Part shown: in pieces, positions 1 through 9,071 of the stretch
How positions within the stretch are numbered: the stretch's first letter is position 1
Layout of the letters: each line of letters starts with the position of its first letter
Source: Arthrobacter globiformis
GTDB lineage: Bacteria; Actinomycetota; Actinomycetes; Actinomycetales; Micrococcaceae
Length of the DNA: 64,000 nt
NCBI RefSeq assembly: GCF_003261175.1
Contig: NZ_QLNP01000042.1
Location: 19,202 to 83,201, forward strand
Reading direction: 5' to 3'
Translations under genes and position numbers: made by a program
The notes under the pieces: model-generated
Told to the model about the DNA's origin: nothing
The model's input: only the letters and a program-made list of their open reading frames with translations
The model's database searches: none

Positions 1-23
1 CCCGGCTTTCGCAGGAGCGCTGA
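1..23 (+). CDS. 3' end of an upstream gene, cut by window edge
   Basis: In the frame of position 3 the first bases read R-L-S-Q-E-R and stop at a TGA at 21-23, four bases before the GTG of the next gene. This spacing fits the tightly packed eCIS operon that follows, so the bases are probably the end of another operon member. Nothing can be said about its product. A six-codon frame could also be chance. Confidence 0.3.
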
Positions 24-26
24 ACC

Positions 27-2981
27 GTGCGGTGGCCCTGGCAACGCGAGCGCTCCGAAGCCGGTCCCCGCACGTCCGTGTCCGAGCCGGCACCGCCACC
101 GGCAGTACAGCCGCTTCCGGTACCGCCCGCCGGCTGGGCCTTCCTGCCTCCGCTCCAGCACACGATCCGCCCCATGGAATTGGCACACGGTCCCGAACGC
201 TTTGCCGGCTCGCTCGCGGCATGGACTAACCCCTCCTTTACCGGAGCTATGAGTCATCTGGTCACGGCAGACGCACCGCCGGGGGTGATAGACGTCGACG
301 GCGGCGGCACGGCAGGCGGGGAAGCCTATAGTTCGATGCCGCCGGAGATGACTCTGCTCGTTCCCCCCGCGCGTTCACGCCCGGGGGGCGGAATTACGAC
401 GGCGGTGCAGCGCACCACGGCGGCTACGGACGCCCCAGCCGGGGCTGATGCGGCTGCCCCCGCGGCCCCGGCACCCGCACCGGTCGACCTTGACGTGTCC
501 AACGCTGAACTGCGTCCCGCCCTGCGGGCGGAGTCCGATGCCGGGCCGGCACCGGAATTGGCCGTCGACGACGGCGGGCAGCTGGCAGGGGAATGGCCCG
601 TCCCAGATCAACCGGCGGCATTGGTGCAGAGGGCTACTGCCCCCACCCAGGTCCCGCCTGCGCACGGCGTCCAAGTTCGGGGCGGCGACACCAAAGACCC
701 CGTGCTTCCGCTGGCGGTTACGGAGGCGGCCATTCCCGGCGCAGAATTGGCAGCCGAACAACGGATTGCCGACTGGGACATACCCGCATCTCTCAGCACC
801 GGCTGGGACATCGCGCCTCCGCTCCGGCCAAACTCCGGGGACAGCGCCTCGGATGGAAGTGCCACATACGTGTCCCTGCCTGTCCCGCCTGCCGTCCAAC
901 GCGCCGCCGAGGACAGTCCCACCGAACGGACTTCGCTCCCGGTACCGCTGCCGCCTGTGTATCCGAGCCGGCTAGGACTGGGGCGACCCCTGTCGTTCTC
1001 GCCGCCTGAATCCTCTGACATGCCCACGCCCCCGGCTCGATTCGGTCAGGATTCCGTCTTGCCGGTGCAGCGGACGCTCGGTCCGGCAGAGGCAGCACCT
1101 GTCCAGCGGAGGCTGGACCCGGGGGAGTCCGCTGCAGGTTCGGGCGGGGGTTCAGCCGCTGAAGCACAGGTGACACAGGACGTCCGTCCGTCTGAAGCAA
1201 GGAATTCGCGTGAGAGCCAGTCATCAGAAAGTGGCATCGGTGGCTTTGACGACGGTGCGGACCCCAGCGCCGGCGTCGGCGCAGTGGCCCACGCAGTTGC
1301 CGTGACCCCGGCCCAAACTGGCGAGGAAGTCTCCCGCCCTGACGAAAATACTGCGACCGAGGCCCCTGGGATACTGCAACGGTCGCAGCAGGCGCCCGGA
1401 GAAGAGTCGTCGGCCCAGCTGATCTCGGACGCCTGGCCTCATTCGTCGGTGTCTCCGTCAGGAGAACCCGGGTTGGAGCGTCTTCCCTTCCAGCGCTCTT
1501 CCTCGGATGGCGCTGCTGACCTTCCTGTCGTGTCCCGGCTGACGTCTCATGGACAGGCGCAACACAACAGCCAGGACGGTGGCCCGCAGACGGGCGGCTC
1601 AGACACAATCGGCCTGGAGGCAGGCGGATCAGACCACAAGGAAGCGGCTGCCGCACTGCTCCAGCCTGACGACCCGCTCGGTGACGTGCGCGACGGCTCA
1701 CCACGTCCGCTGGCAAGCCCGGCGGAAACGGGGAGCATCTCCTTGTCCGCTCCTGACGAGGCGCCCGCCCTGAGCCGCAGTCTTCTCGGCGAAGCCGGGT
1801 CTTCCGGGCAGCCCACGCCAAGCGGTGAACCATCCGGATTAGGGATTTCTCTTCAAAGATTTGACTACGGGCAGACGGATCCAGCGCCGTTGCAGGCCGG
1901 CACAGGCCTGCCGGGGCCGGTCGCTGGTCACGGCACTCCTCAAGCACCAGCCGGAGCTTCACAGCCCCCCGGTGCATGGGTCGCACCGATGCCCGCGGTG
2001 GCGTCGGCCGGGACGGTTCAGCGTGCCAAGCAGGCAACTGGCGCTGCGCGCACGATGTCCGCCGCTCGCGTTTCCAGGCCACTGGCCAGTGGTTTGACGG
2101 CCGCAGTCTGGCAGCGCATGGCAACAATCCCTGCGGCCGTTCAGAAGCCTGCGGCGCCGACCGTTCCGCTCGCCCCACCGGGGCATACCGCCCCGAGCGC
2201 TCTTACGGGTCACCGCGATGATGCGACGGATGGCTCAACCGCCGGCAGTGCCATGGCGGACGGCCGTGTCAGTGAGCCGGAACCGATGCCCGTTGCCTCC
2301 CCCCACGACTCGGACACTGGCTACCAGCCCGGGGACAGTGTTCTTGCTGACCTTGGGCGCACCGAAGTGCCGCCGTTGGGGGCCTTGAGGGAAATGCCTG
2401 GGCCAGGTGACGCCGTCGGGAGTGTTATCCAGCGAATCCAGGCCCTGCCTGTTCAGTCCCTTCAGCGCACGGTGGACCTCACCGGAGCCGTTCCGGCCCG
2501 CGCAGGCCACTCACCTTCGCCGCATTATCTTCGCGGAACCTCCGGCGACGGCGTCGCGGATCCACCAACCCAGGACCCTGTCGTTCTGGCGCTCGCCGCC
2601 CCGGTTCCGCGAACAGGCGGGCCGCCGGGTCATGCGGACGGTTCCAGCGACAATGTCCAGCGGCTCAGTGTTCCCGAGACGCCCGAAGCCGAGCCCCCGA
2701 CTGCAACCGCGCAGGTAGCCACGCCGCCTGGGTTTTTCGCTCCCTCTTCCCCCGCGGAGGCCGGCAACCAAGCGCCTCCGGGAGACACCGCGCTCCCCGA
2801 ACAGGCAGCCCCTACGGCAACCGAACGGCCGACGGCGGGAGCGCCCGGTCCGCTGGGAGCCGCAACCCCGGACCAGCTCGAGGAGTTGGCAAAACGGCTG
2901 GCCGGGCCCCTGATCCGCCGCATCAAAGCCGAGATGCTGTTAGACCGCGAGCGCCGCGGACTGCGCACCGATTCGAATTGA
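27..2981 (+). CDS. eCIS-associated disordered protein with repeated [V/L/I]QR motifs
   Basis: A 984-residue protein very rich in Pro, Ala, Gly, Ser and acidic residues, with no signal peptide, membrane helix or enzyme motif. Fourteen hydrophobic-Gln-Arg/Lys triplets (V/L/I/F/W-Q-R/K) occur from about residue 127 to 877 in otherwise low-complexity sequence. The N-terminal ~80 residues (WAFLPPLQ, then PSFTGAMSHLVTADAP) and the C-terminal ~40 residues (EELAKRLAGPLIRRIKAEM, a charged amphipathic helix) look ordered. The gene sits 7 bases upstream of the tube gene in the eCIS operon. A GTG start at 27 follows AGGAG at 13-17. Function unknown. By position it could be a tape-measure-like, lumen-filling or scaffold protein, but it is not coiled-coil as classical tape measures are. 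That role is inference. Confidence 0.75.
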   Translation: MRWPWQRERSEAGPRTSVSEPAPPPAVQPLPVPPAGWAFLPPLQHTIRPMELAHGPERFAGSLAAWTNPSFTGAMSHLVTADAPPGVIDVDGGGTAGGEAYSSMPPEMTLLVPPARSRPGGGITTAVQRTTAATDAPAGADAAAPAAPAPAPVDLDVSNAELRPALRAESDAGPAPELAVDDGGQLAGEWPVPDQPAALVQRATAPTQVPPAHGVQVRGGDTKDPVLPLAVTEAAIPGAELAAEQRIADWDIPASLSTGWDIAPPLRPNSGDSASDGSATYVSLPVPPAVQRAAEDSPTERTSLPVPLPPVYPSRLGLGRPLSFSPPESSDMPTPPARFGQDSVLPVQRTLGPAEAAPVQRRLDPGESAAGSGGGSAAEAQVTQDVRPSEARNSRESQSSESGIGGFDDGADPSAGVGAVAHAVAVTPAQTGEEVSRPDENTATEAPGILQRSQQAPGEESSAQLISDAWPHSSVSPSGEPGLERLPFQRSSSDGAADLPVVSRLTSHGQAQHNSQDGGPQTGGSDTIGLEAGGSDHKEAAAALLQPDDPLGDVRDGSPRPLASPAETGSISLSAPDEAPALSRSLLGEAGSSGQPTPSGEPSGLGISLQRFDYGQTDPAPLQAGTGLPGPVAGHGTPQAPAGASQPPGAWVAPMPAVASAGTVQRAKQATGAARTMSAARVSRPLASGLTAAVWQRMATIPAAVQKPAAPTVPLAPPGHTAPSALTGHRDDATDGSTAGSAMADGRVSEPEPMPVASPHDSDTGYQPGDSVLADLGRTEVPPLGALREMPGPGDAVGSVIQRIQALPVQSLQRTVDLTGAVPARAGHSPSPHYLRGTSGDGVADPPTQDPVVLALAAPVPRTGGPPGHADGSSDNVQRLSVPETPEAEPPTATAQVATPPGFFAPSSPAEAGNQAPPGDTALPEQAAPTATERPTAGAPGPLGAATPDQLEELAKRLAGPLIRRIKAEMLLDRERRGLRTDSN

Positions 2982-2988
2982 GGAAGAC

Positions 2989-3423
2989 ATGCTGGAGGAC
3001 GTCGCCACTGCTGTCAGCGTCCAATACGTCGTCGCCCTGGACAACGCGGACCTGGGGACCTTTTCCACGTGCGAGGGCCTGGGCTGCGAAGTGGTCATGG
3101 AAACCCGGGAAGAGGGCGGTAACAACTCGTTTATCTGGCAGCTCCCCACCCGTCTCAAGTATCCGAACATCACCCTGACCCGGCCTTTGGGGAAGGACAC
3201 AGAGAAGATCGCCAAGTGGTTCGCAGGCATGGCGACCGGATACACCCGCTGCACCGGCGTCATCCAGGCAATGACCGCCAACGGCACGAAAATTGCCGGG
3301 TGGGAACTCTACGACGTCGTTCCCGTCCGGTGGAAGGGTCCCTCCTTCAACCCCGACCAGCCGAAAGTCATTATGGAAACCCTGGAAATCGCCCACCACG
3401 GATTCGTCGCGAAGCTTGGCTGA
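2989..3423 (+). CDS. eCIS inner tube protein (phage T4 gp19-like family)
   Basis: A 144-residue protein of the conserved phage-tail-tube family found in contractile injection systems (Afp1/Pvc1-like). Supporting patterns are the N-terminal FSTCEGLGCEVVMETREEGG stretch, the PNITLTRPL segment, and the W-E-L-Y-D-V-V-P-V-R-W near the C-terminus, which recur in this family at this length. Subunits stack as hexameric rings to form the inner tube through which effectors travel. The ATG at 2989 follows AGGAAG at 2981-2986. The gene lies between the QR-motif protein and the LysM adaptor. This position suggests a baseplate-proximal tube paralogue, with the main tube and sheath genes upstream of the window. 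The paralogue assignment is inference. Confidence 0.88.
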   Translation: MLEDVATAVSVQYVVALDNADLGTFSTCEGLGCEVVMETREEGGNNSFIWQLPTRLKYPNITLTRPLGKDTEKIAKWFAGMATGYTRCTGVIQAMTANGTKIAGWELYDVVPVRWKGPSFNPDQPKVIMETLEIAHHGFVAKLG

Positions 3424-3437
3424 CGAAGGAGCATGAC

Positions 3438-4283
3438 GTGACCACAGTTGCAGGCCCGGCGCCAGCCAGGGGACCCGCCGGAGGCACTAGTCCGGCGGCG
3501 GCTGCCGCTGCCGGAGGCTCGGCAGGACGTGGCGGAGAAAAGGCGCTTGAACTTTCGCACGCGTACCTGGAGCTCTTCGAGCCGTCCATTGACGGATCAC
3601 TGGACAAACCGGGCCCGCGATTCGGTCAGATTGATTTCCAGTTCAACCCCAAAGAACTCACCATGGGCAAGTCAGCCTCCTGGGCCAGGCAAACGGCCAA
3701 GGGCAACGGAAAAGCGGGCCCGCCGCAGTACAAGGGCCCGATGCCCTCCAAGCTGTCCCTGGAGATGTTCTTTGACGCCTCCGGGAAGCAGGACGACGCG
3801 GTGGTCCAGCGTGTCAAGGCGCTGTTCGACTGCTGTACACCCACCGAAGCTTCGCTGAAGCAGCACAAGGGTTCACCACCGTGGGTGATGTTCCGGTGGG
3901 GCGAACTCACCGGCTTCCATGCGTATATATCCAGTGTGCAGGTCAAATACACGCTCTTCACCGCCGCCGGGCTGCCGGTCCGGGCCACCTGTACTGTCAC
4001 CCTGGAGGAAATTGCCGGCCCGCCGCCCAAGCAGAACCCGAGTTCCGGCGGCGTAGTGCCACGGCGCGTCCACGTGCTGGTGGAGGGGGAAAGCTTGGCG
4101 GGCATTGCCTACCGCGAATACGGCGATCCATCCCTGTGGCGGGCGGTCGCAGCGGCGAACGGGATCGACAATCCGATGCACCTCCGCCCCGGCAGTTCAG
4201 TGCTGCTGCCGGCCGTGGATGAGCTAACGTCCGGGACGCCGGCGAACGGCGGCCGGATGCGGGAGGTGGTCCGTGGCGCATAG
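3438..4283 (+). CDS. eCIS LysM-domain baseplate adaptor (Afp7/gp53-like)
   Basis: A 281-residue protein. A low-complexity Ala/Gly/Pro N-terminus (about 1-35) is followed by a tube-like domain (about 40-200, with FGQIDFQFNPKELTMGKSASW typical of this family) and a C-terminal LysM-like module (about 211-258: VLVEGESLAGIAYREYGDP, WRAVAAANGID, LRPGSSVLLP). In Afp, PVC and T4-type machines the equivalent joins the tube to the spike hub. Here LysM is a structural module, not evidence of peptidoglycan binding. I chose the GTG at 3438 because GAAGGAG lies 7 bases upstream. The reading frame stays open further 5' but overlaps the tube gene. The 3' end overlaps the hub gene by 11 bases. Confidence 0.85.
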   Translation: MTTVAGPAPARGPAGGTSPAAAAAAGGSAGRGGEKALELSHAYLELFEPSIDGSLDKPGPRFGQIDFQFNPKELTMGKSASWARQTAKGNGKAGPPQYKGPMPSKLSLEMFFDASGKQDDAVVQRVKALFDCCTPTEASLKQHKGSPPWVMFRWGELTGFHAYISSVQVKYTLFTAAGLPVRATCTVTLEEIAGPPPKQNPSSGGVVPRRVHVLVEGESLAGIAYREYGDPSLWRAVAAANGIDNPMHLRPGSSVLLPAVDELTSGTPANGGRMREVVRGA

Positions 4284-6093
4284 CGAGGAGTTCAGCAACA
4301 TGCTGCTGGTGGAGGTGGCCGGCAGGCCGCTTCCGCCGGAGATTGCCGCACGGCTTGTGGCCGGTTATGTCGATGACAGCAGCAACGTCCCGGACCTCTT
4401 CCTGCTCCGGTTCACCGATGAATTTTCGACCGTACTGGAGAAGGGCGGCTTCAGCATTGGTGCACCCGTGAAACTGTCCGTACAGCAGAGCGGCCCTGGT
4501 GGTCCTGTGCCGCTGCTGGACGGTGAAGTGACTGCACTGGAGACCGAGATGGACCACGAAGGCCTCCACACGATCGTCCGGGGCCTGGACCACTCCCACC
4601 GACTGTTCCGGGGGCGGCGCGTTGAAGCGTACCTGCAGAGCACGGCCGCAGACATCGTCCGGCGGGTGGCCCAGCGCGCGGGAATCAAGGCGGGCACGAT
4701 CGCCGGGAAGGGCCCTGTCCTGCAACACGTGGCACAGGACGGCATCAGCGACTGGGACTTCTTGCACCGGCTCGCCGTCGAATCCGGAGTGGTCCTTTCC
4801 GTGTCCGGCGGTGAACTGCACTTCACGGCGTCGACGGACTCGGGCACGGCGCCGGCCGGTACGGCCGGCGCAAAGGAGGACCCGCTGGTCCTTGAGCGGG
4901 GCATGAACCTGGTGGCATTGCGCGGTACAGTCACCTCCGCGGACCAGGTACCGGATGTGGAGGTGCGCGGCTGGGATGTCGCCGCAAAGAAGGCCATCGT
5001 GGCCGTTGCACAGGCGCAGACGCGCAGTGCCAAACTGCCGGAGGTGGACCCGGCCGCCCTCGCGAAGAAGTTCGGAAGCCCCCGGTACGTTGCTCCTCCC
5101 ACGGCCTTTGAGCAGGCTGCACAGTGCGACGCTGCCGCAGCCTCCATCGCCTCACGCCTCGGCGGCGCCTTTGCGGAACTGGAAGGCCTCGCCCGCGGCA
5201 ACCCCAAGCTGCGGGCAGGCACCGCCGTTGTGCTCAAGGGGGCCGGCAAACCCTTCGACGGGCAATATACGCTCAGCTCATCGCGCCACGAGTTCAGCCC
5301 CGATACCGGCTACCTCACAACCTTTACCGTCAGCCACGAATCCGAGCGCTCTCTCTACGGGGTAGCCGCCGGCGGAAACAGCCGCGGGGCCGTGCCGGCG
5401 GTGGTCAATGCCGTCGTTACGGCGGCAAAGGACCCGGAGAACCGAGGCAGGGTCAAGGTGAAGTTCCCGGTGCTGTCCGACAACTACGAAAGCTGGTGGG
5501 CGCGCACAGTCCAGGCCGGGGCGGGGGCCAGCCGGGGCGCCGTCGTCCTCCCTGAAGTGGGGGACGAGGTTCTGGTGGCCTTCGGCCACGGCAGCTTCCA
5601 GCAGCCATTCGTGCTCGGCGGCCTGTACAACGGCCAGGACCAGCCGGACAAACCCTGGGCAGACCACGTGGGCTCGACTGACGGCGCCGTTACACGGCGT
5701 GCCTTCGTCTCGCGCACCGGAATGCTCGTCGAGTTCCTCGAAACCCCCGACGGCGAACAGGTCACGGTGAGTACGAGCGGCGGCAAGCAGAAGATCTCAC
5801 TCGTCCAGAAACCGGACGCGGCAGTCGAGATCCTCTCTGAAGGGCCGGTAAACGTCACAGCCAGGAAGGACGTTGCCGTAACGACGTCGACGGGCCAGGT
5901 GACCATCAAAGGCAAGAAAGTGTCGGTGGAAGCCCTCTCGGAACTTGAGCTGAAGGGCGCGACGGTGAAGATCTCCGGCAGTGCGTCGGCCGAACTGAAA
6001 GCTCCGGGCGTCAAGGTGGCGGGGGACGCTACGGCGGAACTCTCCGGCGGGGCAACAACCACCGTCAAGGGCGGCTTGGTCCGCATCAACTGA
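4273..6093 (+). CDS. eCIS spike/hub protein (VgrG-like, gp27-gp5 type)
   Basis: A 606-residue hub-spike protein. The N-terminal ~360 residues form a gp27/late-control-D-like hub (LTSRHEFSPDTGY-type end around 330-350). Residues about 375-460 are a gp5-like OB-fold (DPENRGRVKVKFP, WWARTVQAGAG, PEVGDEVLVAFGHG, PFVLGGLYNG). The last ~100 residues are short alternating V/K/G/A repeats expected of the trimeric beta-helix spike (EGPVNVTARKDVAVTTS). It would sit at the tip of the tube and be driven out on contraction. There is no C-terminal toxin extension. GTG at 4273 overlaps the LysM gene, which indicates translational coupling. Confidence 0.9.
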   Translation: MAHSEEFSNMLLVEVAGRPLPPEIAARLVAGYVDDSSNVPDLFLLRFTDEFSTVLEKGGFSIGAPVKLSVQQSGPGGPVPLLDGEVTALETEMDHEGLHTIVRGLDHSHRLFRGRRVEAYLQSTAADIVRRVAQRAGIKAGTIAGKGPVLQHVAQDGISDWDFLHRLAVESGVVLSVSGGELHFTASTDSGTAPAGTAGAKEDPLVLERGMNLVALRGTVTSADQVPDVEVRGWDVAAKKAIVAVAQAQTRSAKLPEVDPAALAKKFGSPRYVAPPTAFEQAAQCDAAAASIASRLGGAFAELEGLARGNPKLRAGTAVVLKGAGKPFDGQYTLSSSRHEFSPDTGYLTTFTVSHESERSLYGVAAGGNSRGAVPAVVNAVVTAAKDPENRGRVKVKFPVLSDNYESWWARTVQAGAGASRGAVVLPEVGDEVLVAFGHGSFQQPFVLGGLYNGQDQPDKPWADHVGSTDGAVTRRAFVSRTGMLVEFLETPDGEQVTVSTSGGKQKISLVQKPDAAVEILSEGPVNVTARKDVAVTTSTGQVTIKGKKVSVEALSELELKGATVKISGSASAELKAPGVKVAGDATAELSGGATTTVKGGLVRIN

Positions 6094-6132
6094 GTCCGGC
6101 CCAAGGTTCGGACAACGAGAGGAGGCAGCGCG

Positions 6133-6546
6133 GTGGGGCAGGAGTTCATAGGCGCCGGGTGGGCTTTTCCCCTGCGGACGGACCGGACCGGCAGCATTGC
6201 TTTGGTCCGGGATCAGCGGGAAATCGAGGAGAGCATCCATCTCATCCTGGCAACGTCGCCGGGAGAGCGGCCGATGCGGCCGGAGTTCGGCTGCTCTGTC
6301 CATGACTACGTCTTCGCGCCCGCCAATGCGGCAACGGCGGGGGACATCGCCTACGCGGTGCGCGTGGCCCTGGACCGTTGGGAGCCCCGGATCACGCTGG
6401 AAAATGTGGCAGTCAACTTCGACGGCGTGGATGCCGGCCTGCTCCTCATCGATGTGCAGTACACGATCAGGGGCACCAACGACCCCCGGAACCTGGTCTT
6501 TCCGTTCTATGTCATTCCGCGTAACGGCGAGGAGGCCGCTTACTAA
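6133..6546 (+). CDS. eCIS baseplate wedge protein (gp25/GPW family)
   Basis: A 137-residue gp25-like protein, the standard length. The signature segments are IEESIHLILATSPGERPMRP, PEFGCSVHDYVFAP and the conserved RVALDRWEPRI. Family members form the baseplate wedge core and nucleate sheath assembly. GTG at 6133 has a strong GAGGAGG site at 6119-6125. The stop codon overlaps the ATG of the next gene (TAATG), so the two are translationally coupled. Confidence 0.92.
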   Translation: MGQEFIGAGWAFPLRTDRTGSIALVRDQREIEESIHLILATSPGERPMRPEFGCSVHDYVFAPANAATAGDIAYAVRVALDRWEPRITLENVAVNFDGVDAGLLLIDVQYTIRGTNDPRNLVFPFYVIPRNGEEAAY

Positions 6547-8495
6547 TGCTCCCTTCACCCAACCTCGATGACCGCCGTTTCCAGGACCTCGTGGACGATG
6601 CGAAACGCCTGGTGGCGCACTACTGCCCCGAATGGACAGATCACAACGTCTCCGACCCCGGCGTAACCCTCATCGAGACCTTCGCCTTCATGGTGGACGA
6701 GCTGTTTTACCGGCTGAACCGGGTGCCCGACCGCCTGTACGTCGCCTTCCTCGAATTGCTCGGCGTCACGCTCCATCCGCCCACGGCCGCCTCGGTCGAG
6801 CTCTTCATGAGGCTGTCTGCGCCGCAGCCCGACGTTGTCGTTATTCCGAAGGGGACAGAGGCCTCTACCCGGCGCACCGAGGAAGAGGAAGCAGTCGTTT
6901 TTGCTACGACCCGCGAGCTGACCGTGCCACCGCGCCGCCTGGCGCATGTGCTCACGCAAGCGGACGGCGCAGCGGCGGTGCCCCGGACTGAAGCGCTGCA
7001 CGGAGACGGCAGCTTTGCCTGCTTCGGCGCCCCGCCAGTGCCCGGAGACGCGTTGTTGCTGGGTTTGAACGATGCCGCACCCTCATGTGCGGTTGTGGTG
7101 CGGTTTGAGTGCGAGGTGAGGGGCGTAGGCGTCAACCCGAACAACCCGCCACTGGTCTGGGAGGCCTGGGACGGCGACTCGTGGGTGCCAAGTGATCTGG
7201 ACAGCGACGGGACGGGCGGCCTGAACCGTCCCGGGGACGTGGTGATTCATCTGCCGCACCGCCATGCGGCGTCCGTGCAGGGAGGAACCCGGGCGGGATG
7301 GCTGAGATGCCGTGTGGTGGAGCCGCTTCCGGGCTATCCGTCCTACAGCGCTTCCCCTATCGTGCATTCCGCCGGCGCGTTTACGATTGGCGGCTCCGTT
7401 CCCGCCGTCCACGCCGAGGCAATCTACGACGAGGTGGTCGGGATGTCTGAAGGCGTTCCGGGGCAGTCCTTCGAACTGGGCCGGCACCCTGTGCTGCCCG
7501 GCGGCGACGACTTTATTGTTGAGGTCGCTGCCGGCTCCGGCTGGGGGACCTGGACCGAGGTGGACTCCTTTGCCGGATCGGATCCCGACGACTGCGTGGT
7601 GGTCCTCGACCGGGCCTCAGGCGTGGTGCATTTTCCGCCGGCGGTGCGGGAGCCGGACGGGTCCCTCCGCAGCTACGGCGCCGTGCCACCCGCAGGAAGT
7701 CCTATTCGCATTCCGCGCTACCGCACCGGTGGCGGTCCGAAGGGAAACGTTGCTGCCCGGGCGCTCTCCGTGCTGCGCTCCTCCATCCCCTTTGTCAACA
7801 GCGTGGAAAACCGCCGCGGCGCCCATGGCGGCGTCGCGGGGGAGACCATCGAGCAGGCCAAGGAACGCGGACCCCTCGCGCTGCGGACCCGGGACCGGGC
7901 CATCACCGCCGAGGACTACGAACAGCTCGCGAAGCGTGCCGCCCCGGACATCGCCCGGGTCCGGTGCATTCCGGCCGACGCTGCAGAGGAGGCAGGTGGC
8001 GTAAGAATCCTGGTGGTGCCGGCAGCCGTTCCGGACATGGACAATCGTCTGACGTTCCGGGATTTGGTGCCCGACGCCGAAATACTGGCCAAGGTTGCAG
8101 ACTACTTGGACGAACGCCGTCCCGTTGGTGCACGTCTGATGGTCGAACCGCCGTTTTACCGTGGTGTGACCGTGGTGGCGCAGTTGACCGCCCGTCCCCG
8201 GGTTTCCCCTGAACGCTTGCGTGCGGACGCCCTGCGGGCCCTCTACAGCTACTTCGACCCGATCCGGGGAGGGCCCGACGGCGAGGGCTGGCCGTTCGGG
8301 CGGCCTGTCCACGCTGGTGAGGTTCATGCTGTCCTCCAGAGCCTTGCCGGTACCGAGATCGTTGATGAGGTGTACGTGTTTGCCGCCGATCCCCTGACAG
8401 GGAAGCGTGGAGAGCCGCAGCAGCGAATCGAAGTAAACCGGAATGCCCTGGTCTTTTCGTTTGACCACAGGGTCCGCGTTTCGGAAGGAGCCTGA
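6546..8495 (+). CDS. eCIS baseplate assembly protein (gp6/baseplate J-like, Afp11 type)
   Basis: A 649-residue putative baseplate assembly protein. The N-terminus (PNLDDRRFQDLVDDAKRLV, then CPEWTDHNVSDPGVTLIETF and DELFYRLNRVPDR) is the hallmark of the large wedge subunit family in contractile injection systems. The C-terminal half has the baseplate-J-like segment (LALRTRDRAITAEDYEQLA, with AAPDIARVRCIP). It would build the wedge around the hub together with the gp25-like and tail-protein-I-like neighbours. ATG at 6546 overlaps the previous stop. The 3' end is one base from the ATG of the next gene. Confidence 0.9.
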   Translation: MLPSPNLDDRRFQDLVDDAKRLVAHYCPEWTDHNVSDPGVTLIETFAFMVDELFYRLNRVPDRLYVAFLELLGVTLHPPTAASVELFMRLSAPQPDVVVIPKGTEASTRRTEEEEAVVFATTRELTVPPRRLAHVLTQADGAAAVPRTEALHGDGSFACFGAPPVPGDALLLGLNDAAPSCAVVVRFECEVRGVGVNPNNPPLVWEAWDGDSWVPSDLDSDGTGGLNRPGDVVIHLPHRHAASVQGGTRAGWLRCRVVEPLPGYPSYSASPIVHSAGAFTIGGSVPAVHAEAIYDEVVGMSEGVPGQSFELGRHPVLPGGDDFIVEVAAGSGWGTWTEVDSFAGSDPDDCVVVLDRASGVVHFPPAVREPDGSLRSYGAVPPAGSPIRIPRYRTGGGPKGNVAARALSVLRSSIPFVNSVENRRGAHGGVAGETIEQAKERGPLALRTRDRAITAEDYEQLAKRAAPDIARVRCIPADAAEEAGGVRILVVPAAVPDMDNRLTFRDLVPDAEILAKVADYLDERRPVGARLMVEPPFYRGVTVVAQLTARPRVSPERLRADALRALYSYFDPIRGGPDGEGWPFGRPVHAGEVHAVLQSLAGTEIVDEVYVFAADPLTGKRGEPQQRIEVNRNALVFSFDHRVRVSEGA

Positions 8496-8496
8496 G

Positions 8497-9063
8497 ATGC
8501 GGGGCATGGTGCCCGGGCTGGGCAGCGCGGTGCCGCTGGCCTCCCGTCTTCCGGCGGTACTGCAGGAAGACGCCTTCCTGCAGCGCTTTCTGCTGGCTTT
8601 CGACGATGCACTCGCTCCGGTATTCACCACGCTGGACGGGCTGGCATGTTATCTGGATCCACGGCTGGCGCCCGAGGACTTCCTCGACTGGCTGGCCGAC
8701 TGGGTGGGGGTCAGGGTTCATGATTCCTGGTCCACGGGCCAGCGGCGGGACGTTGTCGCCCATGCAGCAGAAATCCATCGGCGCCGCGGAACGGTCCAGG
8801 GTTTGGCGGATGCCGTCCGGCTGGCCGTCGGCGGAGTCCGGGACGTCGTCATTGAGGACAGCGGCGGTGCAGGCTGGTCGCAGACGCCCGGGGCAGACCT
8901 GCCGGGCCAGGCCGCAGCGAAGCTGCACGTAAAGGTTTACGCCGACGCCGCCAAGGACGTCAGCGTGCCCCGGCTGGAGCGCATCATCAGTTCTGTGAAG
9001 CCGGCCCACGTTCCCCACACCGTTGACGTGCTTTCATCGGCCAGTTCCTTCGAGGACGACTAG
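8497..9063 (+). CDS. eCIS tail protein I-like baseplate protein (Afp12 type)
   Basis: A 188-residue phage tail protein of the P2 gpI-like family used in eCIS baseplates. Characteristic segments are LQRFLLAFDDALAPVFTTLD, YLDPRLAPEDFLDWLADWVG and RRDVVAHAAEIHRRRGTVQG. I chose the ATG at 8497, which follows AAGGAG at 8485-8490 and begins just after the stop of the wedge gene. An in-frame upstream ATG at 8443 would overlap that gene. It ends with an acidic DD-stop, 8 bases before the zinc-ribbon gene. Confidence 0.87.
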   Translation: MRGMVPGLGSAVPLASRLPAVLQEDAFLQRFLLAFDDALAPVFTTLDGLACYLDPRLAPEDFLDWLADWVGVRVHDSWSTGQRRDVVAHAAEIHRRRGTVQGLADAVRLAVGGVRDVVIEDSGGAGWSQTPGADLPGQAAAKLHVKVYADAAKDVSVPRLERIISSVKPAHVPHTVDVLSSASSFEDD

Positions 9064-9071
9064 GAGGGGCA

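Noticed and set aside
793-2178. A 461-codon minus-strand frame inside the QR-motif gene
   Set aside because: The forward gene is low-complexity, so I weighed this alternative. The forward frame has ordered ends, a ribosome binding site, operon spacing and repeated Q-R motifs, while the minus frame is Arg/Pro-rich noise.
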